64,000 nt of DNA, from contig NZ_RCCK01000010.1 of the NCBI RefSeq assembly GCF_003664035.1, positions 1,488,001 to 1,552,000 on the forward strand. The letters are read 5' to 3'. Made by a program: the position numbers and the translations under genes. This document shows positions 34,119 to 43,460 of this stretch, piece by piece (the stretch's first letter is position 1; every line of letters begins with the position of its first letter). The notes below the pieces were generated by a model that had not been told where the DNA came from, searched no databases, and saw only the letters and a program-made list of their open reading frames with translations. The stretch comes from Pedobacter alluvionis. GTDB taxonomy: Bacteria; Bacteroidota; Bacteroidia; Sphingobacteriales; Sphingobacteriaceae.

Positions 34119-36326
34119 TTACTGGTGTATTATGCCCATGGTTTTGCGGTATTTCTGATACATTTCCATAGCGACATTTACCGGGTTTCCAACGGTTTTG
34201 GTTGGGTAGTCTTTTCGTTGGTTTACCCATTTCCATTCCCAGTTGCTTACTTCTTCATTAAATTGGCTGGTATTAAAATCACTTTGCTGTTTTAGTGATC
34301 GTTCGGCACGGGCAAAGAAAAGCTGCCACCTTGGTTTATAAAAATCGGTTAACAAACCGCTCCATTGCCTGCAGGCATACTCATTCAAGGGACTTTTAGT
34401 ATCGCCCCATAGGGTAATCAGGTCTTTGGCATTCATTTCGTAAAGTGCTTTTTCGGCCGGGGTTTCTCCCCATTGTCTCGCATCACTTACCCATGGGCCA
34501 AGCATAAAATCTTTTCTGGTTCCCAATAGCCTGTCCATATCATCAATCAGCTGTATAAATTTGCTGCTTTCTTTTTTAAACGTAACCAGGTCTTTTTTGC
34601 GGTAGGCCGCCACCATGTTTCTTTGTACAGGCAAGGCATAATTGGCCATTACCTGTCGGGTGATATCAACCAGATCGTATTGAAAGCCATCGCTGGTTTT
34701 GCAAAGCGGTGCGGCTTTTACAAATTCATCCCAGGCCGGCAGCAAATCTTTTTCCTGGTAATTTAAGGTGGTTTTTGCCCAACGTGTTAACGAATCGAAA
34801 GTAGGTCGTGCCTGAATAATCGATTCTGCACCATCTCTGATATATTTATCGGCCGGAACGTTGTAAACGGTTTTACGCAATATTTCCCAGCCTTTTAAAG
34901 CATTTACATTACTTTTTCCGTAGCGGTTGCGCACAAATTTGGGTAACCAGGTTTTCAAATTAATGGGTTTAGACTGCCAGGCATTATCCATCATTAACTC
35001 ATAAAGTACCGGATTTTGTTCTATGCCCTCCATGCTCAATCCAATACCTTTCATTTTACCACTTTGTGGATCATTGAGCGCCTCGGCCGGGGCAGTTGCC
35101 ACTACATCCATCCGCCCAAAAAGATTGGTATTGCCACCAAAATTGTGCAACATATTCCAGATCCATGGTTTACCATAAAAGCCTTGTGTCCTTTTCCAAA
35201 CCGGTTCTATTTCGGTAGCCAGGTCAAGTAAAATCATTTTATCGTTTGGTACGGCCTTTAATAAGGCCTCTGTTTGCGGCTCTTTCCAAAATTTTCGATC
35301 ACTGTAGAATAACCATCCTTGCATTACCCAAATGGCTTTCGGATCTGCTTGTGCCATACCGTCGTAAATCCTTGCGCTCAGTTTACCTAAAAACTCCGGA
35401 TCGGCAGAAGGCGGCTCATTCTCATTAAAAGTATCGGCTGAGTAAAGGTGATCGGTACCCAATAATTCGGTTTGTTTCTGCAGGAATTTCTTCCCGATCT
35501 GCGCAAACATCGGATCTTCAGAATCAAGGATGTAAGTATCGGCAAAGCCATTGGTCCAGTTGGTGGCTTTTAACTTTGCTTGCGGGAATTTGCTTTTAAA
35601 TGCTGCCGGCACATGTCCGGTAAAGGCAGGCAGTACCGGTTTCATCCCCAGCGACCTTTGCCGGGCTAAAATTTTCTTTTGTAGTTCAAAGTGGCTTTTC
35701 ATCCAGCTTACCGGAAGCGGACCACCCCAGCCATCAATATTACCCATCCAAAACCACGAGAAATAAGCAGGGCCGGTAAAAAAACCTTTAAGTTCTTCAT
35801 CCGAAAAGCCCATTTCTTTGTATAAAAGGTACCAGGTATATTCTTCGCCGGTAATGGCAAGAGGCATGTTGATACCATGAAGAGCCATCCAGTCTATCTC
35901 TTTTTCCCAACGCGACCAATCCCACCAGCTCATACTGTAATTAAAAGTACAATAGTTTAAATAGTAACGGTAATCGTAGGGTGTTTCCTTTCTTAATTTC
36001 GTTTTTACAGCAGGCAGGGTAACAGGCAGATTTAAATTGGTGCCATTCCAGGTAATCTGGCAGTGGGCATATTCAGTCAAATAATAATAAAAAGCCGAAG
36101 CCAGGGCAACACCGCTGCTGCCACTAAGTACGATCTTATTGTTTTTGCTCTCAATTTCAAAAACATCCTTGCCGTTTGCTGCAGCAATACTTTTGGTAAC
36201 GAATGCCTGGTGTTGTTTGGGTAAAATCCGTGCAATAAGTTGATTAGATGAGACCAGGTATTCCTGAGACCACAGGTTAGTGAACGGTAGTACGAGCAGC
36301 ACTACGAATAGCATTTTTATTTTCAT
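34119..36326 (-). CDS. GH89 alpha-N-acetylglucosaminidase (NAGLU-like)
   Basis: Exported enzyme that removes terminal alpha-linked GlcNAc, 735 residues with a signal peptide (MLFVVLLVLPFTNLWSQ). GH89 motifs are evident: WWDWSRWEKEIDWMALHGINMPL, then PAFTGHVP. The two catalytic-type glutamates are E302 in DTFNENEPPS and E433 in GLSMEGIEQNPVLYEL. The length matches human NAGLU (743 residues). The gene ends 122 nt from GH92 and starts only 1 nt from the stop of an HGSNAT-like acetyltransferase, the same pair that acts in lysosomal heparan sulfate breakdown. Confidence 0.92.
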   Translation of the reverse strand: MKIKMLFVVLLVLPFTNLWSQEYLVSSNQLIARILPKQHQAFVTKSIAAANGKDVFEIESKNNKIVLSGSSGVALASAFYYYLTEYAHCQITWNGTNLNLPVTLPAVKTKLRKETPYDYRYYLNYCTFNYSMSWWDWSRWEKEIDWMALHGINMPLAITGEEYTWYLLYKEMGFSDEELKGFFTGPAYFSWFWMGNIDGWGGPLPVSWMKSHFELQKKILARQRSLGMKPVLPAFTGHVPAAFKSKFPQAKLKATNWTNGFADTYILDSEDPMFAQIGKKFLQKQTELLGTDHLYSADTFNENEPPSADPEFLGKLSARIYDGMAQADPKAIWVMQGWLFYSDRKFWKEPQTEALLKAVPNDKMILLDLATEIEPVWKRTQGFYGKPWIWNMLHNFGGNTNLFGRMDVVATAPAEALNDPQSGKMKGIGLSMEGIEQNPVLYELMMDNAWQSKPINLKTWLPKFVRNRYGKSNVNALKGWEILRKTVYNVPADKYIRDGAESIIQARPTFDSLTRWAKTTLNYQEKDLLPAWDEFVKAAPLCKTSDGFQYDLVDITRQVMANYALPVQRNMVAAYRKKDLVTFKKESSKFIQLIDDMDRLLGTRKDFMLGPWVSDARQWGETPAEKALYEMNAKDLITLWGDTKSPLNEYACRQWSGLLTDFYKPRWQLFFARAERSLKQQSDFNTSQFNEEVSNWEWKWVNQRKDYPTKTVGNPVNVAMEMYQKYRKTMGIIHQ

Positions 36327-36327
36327 A

Positions 36328-37560
36328 TCAAATTTTTAGGAACCACTTTTTATCGAAGAGGAACTTTAAGCCAAACAATTGTATTAGGAGTACACCGGTC
36401 CATACGCCAGCCTGTTGCCACGAGTCGGGGATGGTATTGATGATTCCGCCGAAGAGGAAGTTAGAAGTAGATTCGAAATTAAACAGACCGTGAGCAAAAA
36501 TATAAATTAATATGGAATTGGTACCCATCCATACCATGGGCATGCACCATTTTTGATAACTGCACACATCGATAAAATAATAGAAAAGTGCAAAAAGTAT
36601 GATGCTCCAGCCGCCTGCAAAGATGACAAAGGTGCTCGTCCAGATGGTTTTGTTGATCGGGAAAAGGAAGCTGCCCGCAAGCGCAATTAACAGTAATGCA
36701 ATACCCGCAATGATTAAATACAATACTTTTTTATTTGGATTGGGACATACTGTTTTATTCTTGATAAATGTGCCGGTAAATATACCCAGCATGGCCGAGC
36801 AAATGGCCGGTATAGTACTCAGTAAACCTTCGGGATCGTAAACTACCCGGTGAAGCTTACCTGGAAGCAACAAACGATCTATATAAGCAGAAAGATTGCC
36901 CTCTGGCGTAAAAATGCCACTGCCAAAGCCTGGAACAGGCACAAAACGCATAATGAGGTAATAGCCAACCAGGATAGATACAAACCAGATGACTTGTTTT
37001 TTAAGTGAGTTATTGAGGTAAATTAAAGCGGCAAAGAAAGTGGCCAGGCCGATACGACCCAGTACACTGGCAAAACGGATCTGCTCATAACCTTTCCATT
37101 GCAGCATGCCGTTAACTACTGCACCCAGTAAAATTAAAATCAGGGTTCTTTTAATCAGGGAATAATAAATTTTACCTGTTGAAGCCTGCCCGGTCTCTTT
37201 TTCCATGAAATACTTCTGGTAAGAAAAAGGCATAGATACCCCCGAAATAAAGATAAAAAGCGGGAAAATAAGGTCGTAAAAGGTAAAGCCATTCCAGGGC
37301 GAGTGGTGTAGCTGATTACTTATGCCTACCAAAATCTTTTCGAACAGGGAAAGGTTTGGGGTGCTTGCAATGGTCCAGTTGTGCGGATCCCGTACTAGTG
37401 CATGGTCTTCTTTAATGCCATTGGCCAATCCATGAAAAATACCTTCGCCACTCACAATCCAAAACATATCAAAGCCACGTAAGGCATCCAGCGATAGCAA
37501 CCGCTTGGGTTTATTTGCTATGGGTGCTGTTGAAGATATGGTATTGGTTGGTTGATCCAT
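36328..37560 (-). CDS. HGSNAT-like membrane acyltransferase (DUF5009 type)
   Basis: A 410-residue polytopic protein with about ten membrane helices, beginning with a cytoplasmic tail and then the family signature LLSLDALRGFDMFWIV. It continues with FYDLIFPLFIFISGVSMPFSY, VLGRIGLATFFAALIY and ICSAMLGIFTGTFI, as in heparan-alpha-glucosaminide N-acetyltransferases. Those enzymes carry an acetyl group across the membrane to a terminal glucosamine. The gene abuts GH89 (1 nt) and follows the phosphatase gene (8 nt), so all three are one transcript. Acetylation of glucosamine would create GH89 substrate, but acceptor identity is inference. Confidence 0.82.
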   Translation of the reverse strand: MDQPTNTISSTAPIANKPKRLLSLDALRGFDMFWIVSGEGIFHGLANGIKEDHALVRDPHNWTIASTPNLSLFEKILVGISNQLHHSPWNGFTFYDLIFPLFIFISGVSMPFSYQKYFMEKETGQASTGKIYYSLIKRTLILILLGAVVNGMLQWKGYEQIRFASVLGRIGLATFFAALIYLNNSLKKQVIWFVSILVGYYLIMRFVPVPGFGSGIFTPEGNLSAYIDRLLLPGKLHRVVYDPEGLLSTIPAICSAMLGIFTGTFIKNKTVCPNPNKKVLYLIIAGIALLLIALAGSFLFPINKTIWTSTFVIFAGGWSIILFALFYYFIDVCSYQKWCMPMVWMGTNSILIYIFAHGLFNFESTSNFLFGGIINTIPDSWQQAGVWTGVLLIQLFGLKFLFDKKWFLKI

Positions 37561-37568
37561 GATTCAGA

Positions 37569-38549
37569 TTATTTTTTAATCAATGTATTATAAATAATCT
37601 CCCCCTGATCGTTAATGGCTTGTACGCGTAATTGGTTGTTGGTAACCGAGAATAACATGAAGCCATATTCAGATGCCACCATTTCAGCATCGGTAATGAG
37701 TTTTACTGGTGTTTTTTCAGAAGCTGAACCAGAAATAAAATAATGTGTTTTTCCGGCAGGTTTAATATACTGCATACTGTGTTCGTGACCGGTAAGATAC
37801 ACATCTACGCCATATTTTTCAAAAGTTGATTTTAATGAATTGCGCACAGCTTTGGTATCATACGCATCGGTGCGGCTGCCGCCCGTATAAATAGGGTGGT
37901 GGCCCACAACAATTTTCCATTTAATTGCAGGATCGGTATCCGCAAGTGTTTTAGCTATCCAACGTTTCTGCGCGGTGGTATCCTGTCCTTTAACATTCGG
38001 ACCATATTCGGCATTACTGTAAAATTCGGGTATAAGTGGGTTGGTATCAATAAAAGCAATGAGCACCTGGTTATTAAGGTCACCATTGATGGGAAATTTC
38101 TTAGCGTAATATCTGGCCGGCATTTTCCACCTGCGGCTGATTTTGGAGTATTCTACCTGTGCATCAGGGCTTGATTTATAATCATGGTTGCCCAGTACAG
38201 GGTACCAGTCCCATTGCAGTGAAAAATCGGTATATATATCTTCGAAAGAATATTTAAAAGAAGGGTCTTGAGCGCTGATTACGCCACTGGGATAAAAGTT
38301 ATCGCCGGTAGAAATGATAAAATTAGCCTTTACTTCAGAAGCCGTAATACCCATTTGTTTGGCTACCTGTTTTTGATGATCGGCGCCATTCCGTCCCCAA
38401 TCGCCCATGGCGATGAAATTTAAAGCATTGCTTTCTTTGGTCAGGTTTTTTGTTGTTGAAGAGGCCTGAGGTGAATTTTTGGTTAAAGTTTGTGCATGTA
38501 ATGAACCCGAAATAACAAGGGGGAAAATCAGTAGTAATTTTTTAATCAT
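37569..38549 (-). CDS. Exported purple-acid-type metallophosphatase
   Basis: A 326-residue secreted phosphatase (signal MIKKLLLIFPLVISGSLHAQ). All metal-binding motifs of the purple acid phosphatase / calcineurin-like fold are visible in order: AMGDWG, STGDNFY, LGNHDY, VVGHHPIYTGG and TGHEHSMQY. It resembles the short, TRAP-like (type 5) enzymes in length. It is first in an operon with the HGSNAT-like gene and GH89, so it may remove phosphate groups from the same glycans or simply scavenge phosphate. Confidence 0.88.
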   Translation of the reverse strand: MIKKLLLIFPLVISGSLHAQTLTKNSPQASSTTKNLTKESNALNFIAMGDWGRNGADHQKQVAKQMGITASEVKANFIISTGDNFYPSGVISAQDPSFKYSFEDIYTDFSLQWDWYPVLGNHDYKSSPDAQVEYSKISRRWKMPARYYAKKFPINGDLNNQVLIAFIDTNPLIPEFYSNAEYGPNVKGQDTTAQKRWIAKTLADTDPAIKWKIVVGHHPIYTGGSRTDAYDTKAVRNSLKSTFEKYGVDVYLTGHEHSMQYIKPAGKTHYFISGSASEKTPVKLITDAEMVASEYGFMLFSVTNNQLRVQAINDQGEIIYNTLIKK

Positions 38550-38588
38550 AAAGGCAGATTTGTGCTATTGCAAGTTTAGGATAAAAAA

Positions 38589-38730
38589 ATAAGAAGAGGC
38601 TATTTCATAAATCAATTTATCTTTGAATTTTGTCACGCTGAGCTTGTAGAAACGCCTTAAGAGATAGTTTCACAAGTCCTTCGACAAGCTCAGGATGACA
38701 TGATGTATTTATGAGACAACCTCTTCTTAT
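38589..38730. repeat. MITE-like inverted repeat element
   Basis: Outer arms ATAAGAAGAGG...CATAAAT (38589-38612) and the complement at 38707-38730 match at 21 of 24 positions. Inner arms built on GTCAyGCTGAGCTTGT (about 38632) and its complement (about 38680-38700) are nested inside. No coding capacity. A half-copy lies at 25696-25732. Confidence 0.75.
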
Positions 38731-38747
38731 AAAGTTGCTGGATATTT

Positions 38748-40346
38748 CTAATTGTATCCTGGATTCTGTTTTAGCTTAGAATTTAAAATCATCGCTGAGG
38801 CCGGAATTGGCATTAGGCGATGGAAGGTTTGCGCATCCGTTTTGAAGCCCCATGTACCTTCATACTTGCCAAAGCGAATCATGTCGTTACGGTGCCAGCA
38901 TTCCCAGGCCATTTCTCTGCAACGTTCTTTATACAAATCTTCAAGGGTAACTGAGGTCCATGCTGGTGAGGTTGTACGAACTGCTCTTAGTTGATTAACC
39001 AATGATAAAGCAGTTTGACCTTGTGTAGGTGTTGCACCTCTCAATATAGCTTCTGCTTTCATTAACAAAATATCAGAATACCTGAAAACCGGTACATCAT
39101 TATTCTGGTTTCTGCTGGATGATGTGCTGTCACAGTAAAATTTATTATTTCTGTATCCCATATTCCAGGCTATTTCATCGTTTCCTGCATCGAATGGTCT
39201 TGATGCATCTCTAAGGGTTACGGTTGGTGTAATATCAACCTGGTAAGTGAGTGCAGCTGAACCATCAGAACCTGCATAAAATTGATCGTATCCTTTTTTT
39301 GTGGTAGGTACTGTTACCGGTGAGCCATCATAATAAGTCTGTAGCCCCTTTATCCATTGTGCATTCCTTTTATCATTAGGGTCATTGAAATTAGCATAAT
39401 ATTCGGGCAAGGTACTCATTGGTGCACTTGGCGTAAATTTTAAGCTGTATTTTTTCTGTAAGGAACGAGGCATGGAGTAACGCGAATAAATCATGGTACC
39501 ATTACTAAAACCCGGATCGAAAGGGATTGCGAATATAAATTCTTTGATTTGCGGCCCGTTATCAATAAAGAACATCTTTTTAAAATCGCTTTCTAAACTG
39601 TAAGGAGAACCTGAGGCACCAATAATGGCATCGCACATGGCTACCGCTTCATTGTATTTTGGTGTATTAATATAAACTTCTGCATTCAGGTACATTTTAG
39701 CCAGAATAGCATAGGCTGTATATTTATTTGGGCGGCCATAGGTCGCTGCTCCTACAGCGCTGCTTAAATTAGGCAATACTTCTTTAAGTTCTGCTTCAAT
39801 AAAATTGAAAACTTCCTGGCGCGATTTGGTTTCAGGAGGCGTTGTTTGTCCAAAAGTAGTCACAACAGGAATGTTTCCCCATAAATCCATCATCAGGAAA
39901 AATGCTAAGGCTCTTGTAGCCCTAACTTCAGATACAGCTACTGTTTTTGCAGGAGATTCTGGAGCATCTTTCAGTAAGAACAAGCTTTGATTTGCTTTAC
40001 TGATAGTTGCAGAAAGCCAGCCCCAGCCACTATTAATATGGCCATTATCTTTATTCCAGGTATGCTTATGATGGTTTTCAAATACGCCACCATCGTACCA
40101 GTTACCGCCCCTGGCAGGCATAATGGCTTCATCAGTACTTAAAGATTGCATAAAGAAATAATCGGTACTCCAGTTTTGGCGAAGCTGTACATACACCTGA
40201 CCGGTTAGCTGTATAAAGTGTTGGTCTGTTTGAGGAAATGTTTCAGGAGTTAGCTGTGTTTCCACTTTCAAGTCCAGTTTATGGCAAGATGTGAGCAGGC
40301 TTAGAGATAAAGCTGTACCTGCTATGTATTTAATAAGATTTTTCAT
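38748..40346 (-). CDS. SusD/RagB outer-membrane glycan-binding lipoprotein
   Basis: Surface lipoprotein lid of a SusCD glycan importer, 532 residues. The lipobox is LLTSC with lipidated C21. TPR-like helices follow (VRATRALAFFLMMDLWGNIPVVT is the typical SusD segment), and the C-terminal RagB/SusD motif FRYSDILLMKAEAILRG leads to the end KQNPGYN. It is encoded 12 nt downstream of susC, as usual. The ligand should be an oligosaccharide, presumably the one cut by the nearby GH92 and GH89 enzymes, but this is context only. Confidence 0.93.
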   Translation of the reverse strand: MKNLIKYIAGTALSLSLLTSCHKLDLKVETQLTPETFPQTDQHFIQLTGQVYVQLRQNWSTDYFFMQSLSTDEAIMPARGGNWYDGGVFENHHKHTWNKDNGHINSGWGWLSATISKANQSLFLLKDAPESPAKTVAVSEVRATRALAFFLMMDLWGNIPVVTTFGQTTPPETKSRQEVFNFIEAELKEVLPNLSSAVGAATYGRPNKYTAYAILAKMYLNAEVYINTPKYNEAVAMCDAIIGASGSPYSLESDFKKMFFIDNGPQIKEFIFAIPFDPGFSNGTMIYSRYSMPRSLQKKYSLKFTPSAPMSTLPEYYANFNDPNDKRNAQWIKGLQTYYDGSPVTVPTTKKGYDQFYAGSDGSAALTYQVDITPTVTLRDASRPFDAGNDEIAWNMGYRNNKFYCDSTSSSRNQNNDVPVFRYSDILLMKAEAILRGATPTQGQTALSLVNQLRAVRTTSPAWTSVTLEDLYKERCREMAWECWHRNDMIRFGKYEGTWGFKTDAQTFHRLMPIPASAMILNSKLKQNPGYN

Positions 40347-40358
40347 CTTTTGTGATTT

Positions 40359-43300
40359 TTAATTAAATGATACGTTTAACCCGAATAAAAATGTTCTGGT
40401 TTTAGGATAAAAGTTATTGGTATCTACCCCTGGAGCAGTACCGCCCTGATTAATTTCCGGGTCGATTCCTTTATAGCCTGTTATTACAAACAAGTTATTC
40501 GCTGTAGTGTACAAACGAATAGAATTTACACCAGGAATGATTCCTTTTTTGAAAGTATATCCCAGTGTTGCGTTATCTAAGCGTAAATAGCTACCATTCT
40601 CTAAGAACCTGCTAGAGTATTTAGGAGCGTTAAAATCAGCTGTTGATTCATTTTCAACCTCTACAAGGATATTGGTAAACTGGGCAGTGCTCGGTCTAAA
40701 CAAATCAGCACGGGTAACGTTCATAATTTTAACGCCTAATGCCGCTCTCATAAATACACTTAAATCAAAATTCTTATATCTTAAATTGTTTGACCAACCT
40801 AACAGCGCTTTCGGTTGCGCATTGCCAAGAATATAATAATCGGTTTTGTTGAGCGGGGTCTTTGTTATGTTTCCTGCAGCGTCATAATACTGTGAAACAC
40901 CATTTGCATCTTTACCTGCATATTTAAAGGTGAAAAAAGTTCCGATTGGCTGCCCTGGTTGTAGTATTTGAATTGTTGCACCACTTTGTCCGGCACCGTC
41001 AGGAGAAACGGTAAGACGATCCTCGATGTTGAATCTGCTATCATCCGATAATGAAATAATTTTATTTTTATTATGGGCTAAGTTGAATCCTGTAGTCCAG
41101 CTGAAGTTATCGGTGCTTACTGGCGTACCATTTAAAACCACCTCAATACCTTTGTTGCTCAAACTACCAACATTTGCCGTATAAGATGGTGCTGGATACA
41201 GGTTATTATCTACAGGGAATGTCAAAATCAGATCAGTTGTTTTTTTATCATACACGTCCACCGATCCTGTTAATCTGCCATTAAACAACCCAAAGTCCAA
41301 ACCAATATTGGTTGTCGCGGTTTTCTCCCATCTTAAATCAGGGTTTTCATTTTGGATTGCACCGTATGCACCTTCTCTTGGAGAACCATTGTAATAAAAC
41401 TGACCCACATTACCATATATGAGCTTGGTTGTCAACGGTGCAAATCCAAGAGAGTTACCCGCAATACCATAACTACCTCTCAATTTAAGGGTTTTGATTA
41501 TGCCTGCGTTTTTAAAGAAATTTTCCTGATCAATGTTCCATGCCGCACCTACAGATGGGTAATAACCCCATGTTTCATTTATTCCGAATACATTAGACCC
41601 ATCTCTTCTAATCGATCCCTGAAGGAGGTATTTGTTTTTGTAATTATAATTTACCCTGGCAAAATCAGAGATCATCAAAATTTCCTGATAAGTTGTGCCC
41701 GGGTTATAATCAACCCTGAAATCAGTTACCGCGTATGGGTTTCCTAAACTTAAGTTGTTGTAACTTACCTGGTTAATCGGGAAGTTTGTTGAGGTAGCCT
41801 GAAAACCATCATTATTTAGCGATTGTTGATAAGAATAACCCACCACGGCATTAATATCATGGTCACCAAATTTTTTATTCCAGGTTAAATAGGTCTCTAT
41901 AATTTTATTGGTGCTCTGATAGGCATTTCTTTGTGCAAAGCCATCTTTACCCACCAAAGTTACGAAGCTCGGCGTTGCAGGTGGCTCCGGCGTATTACGA
42001 ACATTGTTATACCTGGAAGTATAAATGCTGTTATAAAATGCACTATAAATATTTTGGCTATTCTGGTAGGATGCAGAAACATCGTAAGAGAAACCGAATG
42101 GTAATTTTAAGTTAACGGTTAAATTTCCTAAAATATTTTTATTCTTCAGGTTCTCTGTACCGTTTTCAAGCATAGAAACCGGATTATAATAGCTGGTTTG
42201 GATCAGGTTATCAAAATAAGAGCCATCAGGATTTTTTACCGGCGCTGTTGGCAGGTAAGTAAGCATTTGCGACAGTACCGTATTGCGATATGGAACCTGA
42301 TTAGCGTTGGTTACCGAATTGCTAATGTTCAATCCAATCTTCAACTTATCGTTTAAAGCTTTTTGTTCAATTCCGATGCGACCGATAAATCTATCTAAAT
42401 CGCTGGTTTTGATAATACCTTCTTGTTTAAAATAATTTAAACTGGCATTGTAGGTGGTTTTTTCGGTACCACCACTTAAAGAGACGTTGTGGTTGTATGA
42501 TAAAGCATTACTACGTTGTACCTCATTTTGCCAATTGGTATTAGCACCTTTATCATTGGCTGGTGTAAGGGCCGAATTGCTTTTCGCCAGGAATGCCTTT
42601 AATTGATCAGCATTCATCATGTCATATCGGTTAGATACGTTTTCTACACCAAAGTAACCGTTGTAAGCAATTTGTGTTGCACCTGCTACACCTTTTTTGG
42701 TGGTGACCATAATTACACCATTGGCAGCCCTGTTACCATAAATAGACGCAGCGGCTGCATCCTTTAACACGTCGATAGTGGCGATATCATCTGGCGCAAG
42801 AATCGAAATGTCGGCACCAACTACGCCATCAATTACAAATAATGGCGATTGCGCACCGTCACGCAGGGTAGATGCACCACGCATAATGATTGCTGCATTT
42901 TTGGTAGGATCTCCATTTTTGGTAATGTTTAAACCCGGTACCTTACCTTGTAACATCTGGCCAATATCACTAATAGCCCCCCGATTCAAATCATCGCCTT
43001 TAACCGTAGAGATGGAGCTGGTTAACGCTTTTCTTGAGCTTTTACCATAACCAACCACAACCACATCATTAAGAGCAGCGGTAGATTCTAAGATAGTAAC
43101 CTTATAAGTAGATGCTGTACCTACGGTAAGTTCCTTAGTTTGATAGCCCAGGAAACTGAAAAGAATTTTGTCACCGGTTTTTGCTGAAATGCTGAACGAT
43201 CCATCTGTACCTGTAGAAGTTACTTTCGAAGTACCTTTTACTGAAACAGACGCACCGATTACAGGCTGGTTTGTATTATCTAATAAATTTCCAGTAATTT

Positions 43301-43400
43301 TTCGTTCAGTTTGCGCGTAGGCAACATTGAACACCTGGCTGATGAGTAAAAGCAGCATAAATAAGCCGCTATACTTTAAGCGTGTACATTTAAATCTCAT
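40359..43400 (-). CDS. SusC/RagA TonB-dependent outer-membrane transporter
   Basis: A 1013-residue TonB-dependent receptor that imports oligosaccharides with its SusD partner. After the signal peptide comes a carboxypeptidase-regulatory-like domain (KITGNLLDNTNQPVIGASV, about 33-115). Next is the plug, starting VVVGYGKSSRKALTSSISTV with GAASIYGNRAANGVIMVTTKKG, then a 22-strand barrel to the aromatic C-terminus (FGLNVSFN). There is no N-terminal STN domain, so anti-sigma signalling through this receptor is unlikely. It is the first gene of the SusCD unit; the inositol oxygenase gene lies 60 nt upstream. Confidence 0.94.
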   Translation of the reverse strand: MRFKCTRLKYSGLFMLLLLISQVFNVAYAQTERKITGNLLDNTNQPVIGASVSVKGTSKVTSTGTDGSFSISAKTGDKILFSFLGYQTKELTVGTASTYKVTILESTAALNDVVVVGYGKSSRKALTSSISTVKGDDLNRGAISDIGQMLQGKVPGLNITKNGDPTKNAAIIMRGASTLRDGAQSPLFVIDGVVGADISILAPDDIATIDVLKDAAAASIYGNRAANGVIMVTTKKGVAGATQIAYNGYFGVENVSNRYDMMNADQLKAFLAKSNSALTPANDKGANTNWQNEVQRSNALSYNHNVSLSGGTEKTTYNASLNYFKQEGIIKTSDLDRFIGRIGIEQKALNDKLKIGLNISNSVTNANQVPYRNTVLSQMLTYLPTAPVKNPDGSYFDNLIQTSYYNPVSMLENGTENLKNKNILGNLTVNLKLPFGFSYDVSASYQNSQNIYSAFYNSIYTSRYNNVRNTPEPPATPSFVTLVGKDGFAQRNAYQSTNKIIETYLTWNKKFGDHDINAVVGYSYQQSLNNDGFQATSTNFPINQVSYNNLSLGNPYAVTDFRVDYNPGTTYQEILMISDFARVNYNYKNKYLLQGSIRRDGSNVFGINETWGYYPSVGAAWNIDQENFFKNAGIIKTLKLRGSYGIAGNSLGFAPLTTKLIYGNVGQFYYNGSPREGAYGAIQNENPDLRWEKTATTNIGLDFGLFNGRLTGSVDVYDKKTTDLILTFPVDNNLYPAPSYTANVGSLSNKGIEVVLNGTPVSTDNFSWTTGFNLAHNKNKIISLSDDSRFNIEDRLTVSPDGAGQSGATIQILQPGQPIGTFFTFKYAGKDANGVSQYYDAAGNITKTPLNKTDYYILGNAQPKALLGWSNNLRYKNFDLSVFMRAALGVKIMNVTRADLFRPSTAQFTNILVEVENESTADFNAPKYSSRFLENGSYLRLDNATLGYTFKKGIIPGVNSIRLYTTANNLFVITGYKGIDPEINQGGTAPGVDTNNFYPKTRTFLFGLNVSFN

Positions 43401-43460
43401 GATTTTTGTAAAATTAGATTCATAAATTGTTTATTTGGTTATTAATGTTTGGAGATAGAA

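Noticed and set aside
41352..41747. Plus-strand 131-codon frame inside susC
   Set aside because: Antisense shadow of the barrel region; Cys- and Thr-rich composition from reverse codon reading.
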